Part shown: piece after piece, positions 1 through 5,683 of the stretch
Position numbering within the stretch: the first letter of the stretch is position 1
Layout: every line of letters starts with the position of its first letter
Source: Burkholderiaceae bacterium
GTDB lineage: Bacteria > Pseudomonadota > Gammaproteobacteria > Burkholderiales > Burkholderiaceae_F
Length of the DNA stretch: 7,310 bases
Assembly: GCA_013696665.1 (NCBI GenBank)
Contig: JACCYC010000113.1
Coordinates: 1 to 7,310, forward strand
Reading direction: 5' to 3'
Made by a program: the position numbers and the translations under genes
Notes under the pieces: generated by a model
Seen by the model: only the letters and a program-made list of their open reading frames with translations
What the model was told of the DNA's origin: nothing
The model's database searches: none

Positions 1-1115
1 GGGTGAAAGCTCGGACACACATATCCGGGCCGGCGCTCGCGTGCCTCGATGACCTTCTGGCCGACCGTCATCTCGGTAATCGTCTCGTGCCCCAGCGCAG
101 CTTCGAACCAAGCGAAAAATTCCGCCAGCGCTGCACCGTCTTGCTCCATCGCGCGCCGAATGTGTTGGATCTCAACATTATTCTTGCGGCTTTTGGCAAG
201 CGTCGATGGATTGATTGCTTCGATGGTTGCCACGCGGGATGGCACCGCTTTCTGGAGGCCAAGCGTGATCCGGCGCGGATCAATCAGCAGCCGCGCTGCC
301 GCGGGCAACGCCGCCAGCGCGGCCATTGCCGTGTCGTACGGCGCTATAGAGATTCCGTCGGTCGCAAGCCGCGTGGCAAGTTGCGCACTCACCTTGCTGT
401 CGCCGACAAACAGCACGGCCTTTTTTAGATCGATCAGAAGATGCGCGATGAACACCGGGTTGTAGCTGACATCGCCACCGCGCAAATTGGTGATCCACGC
501 AATGTCGTCGAGTGTTGAAATCCAGTGATGAGTTGCCGCCAAATTTTTCATCTGCTCCCGGACGACCGCGAGCTTGTCCGCGCGTGAGGCCGACGCAAAT
601 GGCGCCAGGTGTTCGTACACCGGTTGCGAAGGCAGACCCGCGCGGTCGTCCCACACGTCGTCGAGCAAATCCAGATCGGTACGGAGCTTGATGCCGCGGT
701 CGTCGAGGATTGATTGAAGGGAACGCGCGCTTGCAAGCCCGAAGACTGCGCCGTCGACCGCGACCTCCTGGCCGCGCGGCACGTGGTCAGCGAGCCAGTC
801 GAGGTGGGCGGCGCTTCCGGCGCCGCCGATCTTCATCAACTCGATTCCGGTGCCCGCGAGCTGCGCTTCGGCCTGGCTCCAGTAGCGGCTGTCGGCCCAT
901 ACACCCGCAAAATCATCGGTGACAACCAACGTACCGGCAGATCCGGTGAAACCGCTCAGCCACTCGCGGCCCTGCCAGCGTTCGGGCAGATATTCCGACA
1001 GATGCGGGTCGCTCGAAGGCACAACGATCGCTGCGACGGCGTGCCGCTGCATCGCGCGCCGCAAATTTTCTATGCGGGAACGAACGGCGCCGCGGCGGGC
1101 ATCAAGAGTGTCCAT
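1..1115 (-). CDS. Aminopeptidase P family protein (Xaa-Pro aminopeptidase, M24), N-terminal 371 codons, C-terminus beyond window
   Basis: Reading the minus strand from the ATG at 1115-1113 gives an uninterrupted frame to the left edge (371 full codons). It begins MDTLDARRGAVRSRIENLRR. Residues of about 13-140 match the first creatinase N-terminal domain (VVPSSDPHLSEYLPERW, then GFTGSAGTLVV and VWADSRYW). A second such domain follows, containing D204-IAWITNLRGGD-VSYNPVF, the typical stretch of the long, roughly 600-residue XPNPEP1-like aminopeptidase P. From about residue 320 the M24 pita-bread domain starts (HIRRAMEQDGAALAEFFAWF). The metal ligands of the family (two Asp, one His, two Glu) lie further downstream, outside the window, so catalytic competence cannot be judged. 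The family removes N-terminal residues before proline and is usually cytoplasmic; no signal peptide is visible. The start is backed by GGAG six bases upstream. The gene lies 48 bases after the lipoprotein gene on the same strand, so co-transcription is plausible. Confidence 0.93.
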   Translation of the reverse strand, partial: MDTLDARRGAVRSRIENLRRAMQRHAVAAIVVPSSDPHLSEYLPERWQGREWLSGFTGSAGTLVVTDDFAGVWADSRYWSQAEAQLAGTGIELMKIGGAGSAAHLDWLADHVPRGQEVAVDGAVFGLASARSLQSILDDRGIKLRTDLDLLDDVWDDRAGLPSQPVYEHLAPFASASRADKLAVVREQMKNLAATHHWISTLDDIAWITNLRGGDVSYNPVFIAHLLIDLKKAVLFVGDSKVSAQLATRLATDGISIAPYDTAMAALAALPAAARLLIDPRRITLGLQKAVPSRVATIEAINPSTLAKSRKNNVEIQHIRRAMEQDGAALAEFFAWFEAALGHETITEMTVGQKVIEARERRPGYVCPSFH

Positions 1116-1121
1116 TGCGAA

Positions 1122-1125
1122 CTCC
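1122..1125 (-). promoter_or_regulatory. Ribosome binding site of the aminopeptidase P gene
   Basis: The minus strand reads CGGAGTTCGCA immediately before the ATG at 1115. GGAG with a 6-base spacer is a good Shine-Dalgarno site and supports this start over the internal Met at codon 22. Seen in sequence; function inferred. Confidence 0.6.
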
Positions 1126-1163
1126 GCAAATGCGCAAAATCCAAGTGTAGAGCGACGCGCGCT

Positions 1164-2819
1164 TCATCGCGACATCAGCCGTTGAGACCATCCCGGAAAC
1201 CGACGGTCCATTGTGCGCAGCAATGCTTCGTGCACGCGCTGCTGAAAGGACGGGTCGGGCCGTGGCGCGGGCACACCTGCCACTCGAAAGATCGGACCGC
1301 CATTGTCTGCCGCTGCGAGCGGCGGCGCGCGTAGTGGCACCGCAAACACATCGGTGCGATTAGCGGCATTGCCGCTGTTGGTGCGCACGTAGACCGGAAC
1401 GAAGACGTTGTTGGCGCTCGTCAGAGCATGGTAGTCGCCGATGAACAATCCGCGCGCAAAAGGCGCGGTTGCCATGTCGAACGTTGGAGTCAATCGATTT
1501 TCCTGCCACGTCAAGCCGTCTGCTGAGCGCGCGAAGACAAGCTCGGTCGGCAATGTCGCCGGGTCGGGTGTATTCGAGCGAAAATCGTAATACGTGACTC
1601 CGATCGTGCCATTGGCGCGCACGCGCACGCTTGGCGTAAACGCCTGCACTGCGGGAGCCGAATTGATTTGCACAGGCGCGCTCCAGGTCATGCCGCCGTC
1701 GATCGATCGGGACATGGCAATGCCATCGCGCGCACCGCCCGAGAAACGAGCGTCCTGCCAGACCGCGAAAAGATGACCATTAGGCGCGACCGCAAACTGC
1801 GCCAACCCGGCGCCATCACGGACCGGGGTTGCGGTTTCCGGATCGCTCGCGCCGATCGGAAGCAGATCCGCCACGCGCGTTGCCGCGCTCCAGGTGGCCC
1901 CTTTGTCGCCTGAGTGGATGACGTTGAGCGTTGCTGTTACACGTCCGCCCGCACCTTCGTCGAGCTGAGTGAACAAGTTCAGCAAGGTGCCATTGGGTAG
2001 AACGCCGATCAGGTTGCCGAGGGTTTGACTGCGCGGGCCGGAGTCAAAGATCGAGCGCGCGCCTTCCCACGTATTTCCGCCATCGGTTGTGCGCGCAAAT
2101 ACTGCCGGACCGCCGCCGCTTGCTGCCAGTCGGTCCCACACTGCGTAAACATAGTTGGCATCGAGCGGATCGGCAGTGATCGTGTTCTTGTCGTTGAAAA
2201 ACAGAGATCCATCTCTGATCAACGTTGATGGGTTCTGCCATGTCCGCCCGGAATCAATCGAGCGGCTTACAAGCATTGCGTTGACCGACCCCGGCGCGAG
2301 TGCTGCGCCTTCAGTGGCCAGTGCCATCTGGAATGCGTTGCCGTTCGGGCTGAACGTGATCCAGGGGTCGGTCGCCCGTTCGTAATTGCCGCCGTTACCC
2401 GTGTTGCCGCCCGCGCAGCGCGTGAACGGGGCGGTCGTGCGCGTCCAGGTGGCGCCACCATCGAGCGTTGTCGCCGCTACCACGCCGTTGGAAAGTCCGG
2501 TAGACCAACGATCTTGTTGCCATACGGCAACGATGTTCGCTGCGTTGATCGGGTTGACCGCCGCAAAGGGCTCGACTTCGGCGTTCCGATACTCGGTGCC
2601 TCCGAGCGACCCGCCCGTGCAGTTGATGGCAAATGGCGTATCACCTGAGATGCGTACTGGCGTATCACTGATCAGTGCCGGAAGCACCATAACGGGCGCG
2701 GGAGGAACGGGAGGAATAGCTGGCGGTGGCGGAGCGTCCGAGCCGCCGCCACAGCTTGTCACGCACGCTGCGACCCAGAGCGTCGAAAGGGACCGGCGGT
2801 TGACGATCGGCTTTGTCAT
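1164..2819 (-). CDS. Sialidase-like (BNR/Asp-box) beta-propeller lipoprotein
   Basis: A 551-residue protein from the ATG at 2819-2817 to TGA at 1166-1164. The N-terminus (MTKPIVNRRSLSTLWVAAC) is a short lipoprotein signal. Two cysteines fit a lipobox, C19 (VAAC) and C23 (VTSC); C23 followed by GGGSD is the likelier lipidation site. A proline-rich linker (about 30-42) leads into the propeller. Asp-box motifs recur about once per blade: LDGGATW (119), SIDSGRTW (187), TTDGGNTW (244), SGDKGATW (303), SIDGGMTW (372) and a degenerate SADGLTW (432). Other landmarks are EVEPFAAVNP (81), AVWQQDRW (98), AVWQDARFSGGARDG (352), YYDFR (410) and GLFIGDY (457), which I recall from proteins annotated as exo-alpha-sialidase in proteobacteria and acidobacteria. 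No FRIP-type sialidase motif is evident, so enzymatic activity and substrate are unknown; Asp-boxes mark the fold, not the function. It is probably anchored in the outer membrane facing the periplasm or exterior. In-frame Met codons further upstream (to 2924) were not used because they would put about 35 residues before the signal peptide. Confidence 0.88.
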   Translation of the reverse strand: MTKPIVNRRSLSTLWVAACVTSCGGGSDAPPPPAIPPVPPAPVMVLPALISDTPVRISGDTPFAINCTGGSLGGTEYRNAEVEPFAAVNPINAANIVAVWQQDRWSTGLSNGVVAATTLDGGATWTRTTAPFTRCAGGNTGNGGNYERATDPWITFSPNGNAFQMALATEGAALAPGSVNAMLVSRSIDSGRTWQNPSTLIRDGSLFFNDKNTITADPLDANYVYAVWDRLAASGGGPAVFARTTDGGNTWEGARSIFDSGPRSQTLGNLIGVLPNGTLLNLFTQLDEGAGGRVTATLNVIHSGDKGATWSAATRVADLLPIGASDPETATPVRDGAGLAQFAVAPNGHLFAVWQDARFSGGARDGIAMSRSIDGGMTWSAPVQINSAPAVQAFTPSVRVRANGTIGVTYYDFRSNTPDPATLPTELVFARSADGLTWQENRLTPTFDMATAPFARGLFIGDYHALTSANNVFVPVYVRTNSGNAANRTDVFAVPLRAPPLAAADNGGPIFRVAGVPAPRPDPSFQQRVHEALLRTMDRRFPGWSQRLMSR

Positions 2820-3037
2820 CTGATCTTTCCGAGCAGGCATTAATCGGTAAGGGTGCATCCTGGCGCGTCGCGGGTCAACCGGAGCGATTAGAGCGGTCAT
2901 GGGATGCGTAAAGTGTGCGGCCACAATAAATTAGTGAATTCAGCATCATGAATGGTCGATCCAATGGGTTCATGTGGACGCCCGTGAGTTAATCTGCTGT
3001 CAGAAAGACGTATGACGATTGCACTCGGTTCTTGTAA
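2820..3037. promoter_or_regulatory. Divergent intergenic region between lipoprotein and P-type ATPase genes
   Basis: A 218-base gap between two outward-reading genes, so promoters for both are expected here. The most AT-rich patch is about 2924-2953 (ccacaataaattagtgaatt and following). It contains a 16-base imperfect palindrome, ATTCAGCATCATGAAT (2938-2953, 6 of 8 pairs matching). I found no -35/-10 pair with good scores and spacing on either strand, no clear FNR/ANR box (TTGAT-N4-ATCAA) and no CueR-like dyad. The promoter role is inferred from gene orientation only. Confidence 0.45.
2825..2830 (-). promoter_or_regulatory. Ribosome binding site that fixes the start of the propeller lipoprotein
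   Basis: On the minus strand GGAAAG lies five bases before the ATG at 2819. Together with the lipoprotein signal that begins right after this ATG, it favours 2819 over the in-frame upstream ATGs at 2924, 2900, 2858 and 2840. Confidence 0.55.
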
Positions 3038-5593
3038 ATGGCGTCTGAGTTGATCCGTAAGGCAAAGGTACCCACGGTGGCGAGCGCAGACGCGTCCGTC
3101 GAGCCGTCGGAGGTTGGCGCTCAATGTGACCAATGCGGTGATGCCCTGGCCGGCCTGCGTGTTGTGCGGCGGCCCGTTGGCGCGTCGATGCGCGCGTTTT
3201 GTTGCAATGGCTGTGCATTTATTGCCGAGCAGCTGTTCCTGGCTCAGGCTGGCACGCGCGATCGCGCGCTTTTGAATGCATCGATTGCTGCCGACGCGGA
3301 GGCGAGTGCGGCAGCCAGCGACGCGGCGACCGCTGCCGGCTCGCATCTGCAACTTTCAATTCGCGGCATGGTTTGCAGCGCATGCGCGCTGATGATCGAG
3401 CAAAGCGTACGCAGCATCGCAGGTGTTTCCAAGGTCGGCGTGGACTTCGCAACACACAGCGCGTACATCGCATTTGATCCGAAGCAAGTCACGCGCGGTG
3501 AACTGCAGCGCGCGATTGAGCGTGTGGGTTACGACGCCGGGCGCGTGCAGCGCGACGATGCGCGAATCAACTCACAGGTGCGTCGCGTTGACTTGCTGCG
3601 GGTTGTGATCGCATGGCTCGCCGCCACGCAGGTGTTGATGCTGTCACTTCCGCTCTATGTCGCTTCTGCCGGTGCGATATCGCCTGAGATCGAACGGTTG
3701 CTTCACGGGGCAGGCTTTGTCCTAACGCTGCCGGCATTGTTATTTTCAGCGCAGCCGCTTTACCGCGCGGCTTGGAGCCAGCTTCGCATGTGGCGCTTCA
3801 GTGCGATCGGGCTTGAGCTTCCGGCCGTGGTCTCAATCAGTGTTGCAGTTGCTGCGAGCGCTGTCGGCGCGATCATGGCCCACGGGCCCATTTACTTTGA
3901 CGCAGTCGCGCTGGTGATTGCGCTGGCTGTCAGTTCGCGCTGGGTGCTTACCGGCGGAGTGTGCAATGCGCGCGCCTACGTCGAGGCGGCGCGCCGTCAG
4001 GCGACGATCGCATTGCGATTGGTCGCTTTCCCGTCCTCGCTCGCAACCGAATCGGTCACGGGACAGCAGCTCAAGCCGGGTGCGCGCGTGCTGGTTCCGC
4101 CGGGCGAAATGGTGCCGGCCGATGGGGTCGTCGTGCATGGACGCTCGAGTTCCTCACAGGCGTCGTTGACCGGTGAGTCGCTGCCGGTCGAAAAGTCAGC
4201 CGGCGCGCCGGTGCTTGCGGGCTCAATCAATCTGGATCAACCGCTCGTTATCGAAGTTGGCCGTAGCGGAACCGAATCGAGCGCACTGGCACTGCAGCGC
4301 ATGGCCGAGGAGGCCGGACGGGAGCGCCCGCGCATGCGCGAATTGGCGGCGCGTTTTGCTGCTCCTTATCTGTGGCTGATGGCCGCCGCCGTACTGACCA
4401 CGTTGATGGCGTGGTTGCTGGTGGATCCCACTCGCGCGGTGTCAAGCGCCATCGCGGTGCTGATCGCGGCGTGCCCGTGCGCGCTTCTGTTGGCTACGCC
4501 CACCGCAGTTACCGCTGCGCAGTCTGCGCTCGCGCGACGCGGAGTGTTGGTGGCTCGCAGCTGCGCCGTCGAAGCGCTTGCCAATGTTGATCTACTCGCG
4601 TGCGACAAGACCGGCACGCTGACCACCGGCGAGCCACGGTTGTTGCGACAACTGCTACTGCGTACGGCGGACCCCGAATACACGCTCGCGGTCGCAGCAG
4701 CGATGGAGACGCTGTCGACGCACCCGTACGCGCGTGCATTGATCGGGGCGGTGCAATCATTGGGCAAGTCGCTGCCGCCGCTGACCGACGGACGGGTCGA
4801 AGCGTCGGCGGGTATTGAGGCCACTGTCAGCGGGCGCCGCTATCGTCTTGGCAAGCTTGAATTTGCGCTTACAGAAAAACACGCGATACAGCGTGCCGAC
4901 GTGGCTGCGATCGCCGCACGCGAAGGACTTCACACCGCGAGCACGATCGTGCTCACCGATGTGGATGGGCCGCTGGCGATGTTTGTTTTCGGCGAGCGTC
5001 TGCGCGACGACGCCGCATTGTTCATCGATAGCGTTATCGAGCGTGGGGTCGAGCCGGTGCTGCTGTCGGGTGATCGGCGTGCGCCGGTTCATGCGGTTGC
5101 GGTAAGCCTCGGCATCGAGCGCGCGCTGGCCCATCAAACCCCGCATAGCAAGAGCGACTGGATCGCCGCGCAGCAACGCGCGGGTCATAAAGTCGCGATG
5201 CTGGGCGATGGCATCAACGACGCACCGGCGCTGGCACGCGCCGATGTTTCCATCGCACTGGCCGATGGCTCTCCCACCGCGCAGGCGCGCGCCGACCTGG
5301 TGCTTCAATCGTCGCGGCTGGCAGACGTCGAATATGCATTCCGCGTGACCCGCCGGGCGATGCGTCTGGCAAGGCAAAACGTTGGACTCGCGCTCGGGTG
5401 CAACCTGAGCTTCATGGGGATGGCGGCGTTAGGAATCACGTCACCGGCGGTAGCGGTAGGCGGCACGTTGGCCAGTGCGCTATTGGTCCTGGCCAACGCA
5501 AGCCGGTTGCTGCGGGGACAGGAAGTGCGCGTCAGTACTCTGCGGCGTAACCTGAGCTGGGGCGCAAGAGCCGGCGACGCGCCCGTGTCTTAG
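3038..5593 (+). CDS. ccoI: Heavy-metal (copper-type) P1B ATPase, CcoI/FixI-like, probable cbb3 oxidase assembly transporter
   Basis: An 851-residue ATPase. Domains in order: an N-terminal cysteine metal-binding module (C30-DQ-C33 and F54-CCNGC-59, the type found at the start of CcoI/FixI); an HMA domain at about 103-170 with GMVCSACA (C113, C116); TM1-TM2 with QVLMLSLPLY (198) and LPALLFSAQPLYRAAW (231); TM3-TM4; actuator loop TGES (378-381); CPC in TM6 (C479, C481); phosphorylation motif DKTGT (D523); HP of the nucleotide domain (H562-P563); GDGINDAP hinge (723-730); and TM7-TM8 at about 781-825. The family uses ATP to move Cu(I) across the inner membrane; CcoI-type members supply copper for cbb3 cytochrome oxidase rather than detoxifying. 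The layout and the TM1-TM2 signatures point to CcoI, but no cco genes are adjacent, so the symbol is provisional. Metal-site residues usual in TM7-TM8 (Tyr, Met, Ser) appear replaced by C788, T810 and A814. The ATG follows an in-frame TAA directly, so no earlier start is possible; it lacks a clear Shine-Dalgarno. GTG at 3077, with AAAGG upstream, is an alternative that keeps all domains. Confidence 0.93.
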   Translation: MASELIRKAKVPTVASADASVEPSEVGAQCDQCGDALAGLRVVRRPVGASMRAFCCNGCAFIAEQLFLAQAGTRDRALLNASIAADAEASAAASDAATAAGSHLQLSIRGMVCSACALMIEQSVRSIAGVSKVGVDFATHSAYIAFDPKQVTRGELQRAIERVGYDAGRVQRDDARINSQVRRVDLLRVVIAWLAATQVLMLSLPLYVASAGAISPEIERLLHGAGFVLTLPALLFSAQPLYRAAWSQLRMWRFSAIGLELPAVVSISVAVAASAVGAIMAHGPIYFDAVALVIALAVSSRWVLTGGVCNARAYVEAARRQATIALRLVAFPSSLATESVTGQQLKPGARVLVPPGEMVPADGVVVHGRSSSSQASLTGESLPVEKSAGAPVLAGSINLDQPLVIEVGRSGTESSALALQRMAEEAGRERPRMRELAARFAAPYLWLMAAAVLTTLMAWLLVDPTRAVSSAIAVLIAACPCALLLATPTAVTAAQSALARRGVLVARSCAVEALANVDLLACDKTGTLTTGEPRLLRQLLLRTADPEYTLAVAAAMETLSTHPYARALIGAVQSLGKSLPPLTDGRVEASAGIEATVSGRRYRLGKLEFALTEKHAIQRADVAAIAAREGLHTASTIVLTDVDGPLAMFVFGERLRDDAALFIDSVIERGVEPVLLSGDRRAPVHAVAVSLGIERALAHQTPHSKSDWIAAQQRAGHKVAMLGDGINDAPALARADVSIALADGSPTAQARADLVLQSSRLADVEYAFRVTRRAMRLARQNVGLALGCNLSFMGMAALGITSPAVAVGGTLASALLVLANASRLLRGQEVRVSTLRRNLSWGARAGDAPVS

Positions 5594-5683
5594 CTGCCGC
5601 ATCGCGTTGTTGATTCGCGCAAGTATCATGGCGCGTAGTCACGAGTTGCGCTCGAAGCCACGAGTGCCACCCACGTTCCCGAA
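5594..5683. promoter_or_regulatory. Gap upstream of alaS with a direct repeat; promoter unproven
   Basis: Ninety bases between the ATPase stop and the alaS ATG. It holds TATCAT (5624-5629), which resembles a -10 box but has no matching -35 at 16-18 bases, and two copies of CACGAGT (5640-5646 and 5659-5665), starts 19 bases apart. No hairpin followed by a T-run is present, so there is no intrinsic terminator for the ATPase gene and read-through into alaS is possible. Confidence 0.3.
5640..5665 (+). repeat. Direct repeat CACGAGT x2 in the alaS leader
   Basis: Two identical 7-base copies at 5640-5646 and 5659-5665, 12 bases apart edge to edge. The first copy also overlaps a 4-base-stem inverted repeat, CGAG-TTGCG-CTCG (5642-5654). 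This could be a protein-binding site or chance; the repeat is too short to be sure. Confidence 0.3.

Noticed and set aside
280..654. 124-residue minus-strand open frame
   Set aside because: It lies on the same strand as aminopeptidase P but in another frame; the aminopeptidase frame shows real domain motifs throughout this stretch.
714..1334. 206-residue plus-strand open frame
   Set aside because: Antisense to the clear aminopeptidase P and lipoprotein frames; Arg/Cys-rich composition typical of a shadow in GC-rich DNA.
2386..2823. 145-residue plus-strand open frame opposite the lipoprotein N-terminus
   Set aside because: Its codons mirror the lipoprotein signal and Pro-rich linker on the other strand; no motif of its own.
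2820..2924. N-terminal extension of the propeller lipoprotein to ATG at 2924
   Set aside because: It would add 35 residues before the lipoprotein signal peptide; the ATG at 2819 has GGAAAG at a good distance and places the signal at the N-terminus.
3077..3079. GTG as the true ATPase start
   Set aside because: It is possible, with AAAGG upstream, but ATG 3038 is the first in-frame start after a stop and cannot be excluded; kept only as an alternative.
2897..3352. 151-residue minus-strand open frame across the divergent gap and the ATPase 5' end
   Set aside because: It overlaps the ATPase cysteine module coding region and shows no recognisable domain or Shine-Dalgarno.
4757..5377. 206-residue minus-strand open frame
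   Set aside because: Fully antisense to the ATP-binding and hinge region of the ATPase, whose motifs are unambiguous.
5624..5629. TATCAT as an alaS -10 promoter element
   Set aside because: No -35-like hexamer lies 16-18 bases upstream (TTGTTG at 5607 gives only an 11-base spacer), so it was not called as a promoter by itself.
5642..5654. CGAG-TTGCG-CTCG hairpin as a terminator of the ATPase gene
   Set aside because: The stem is only four pairs and no T-run follows.
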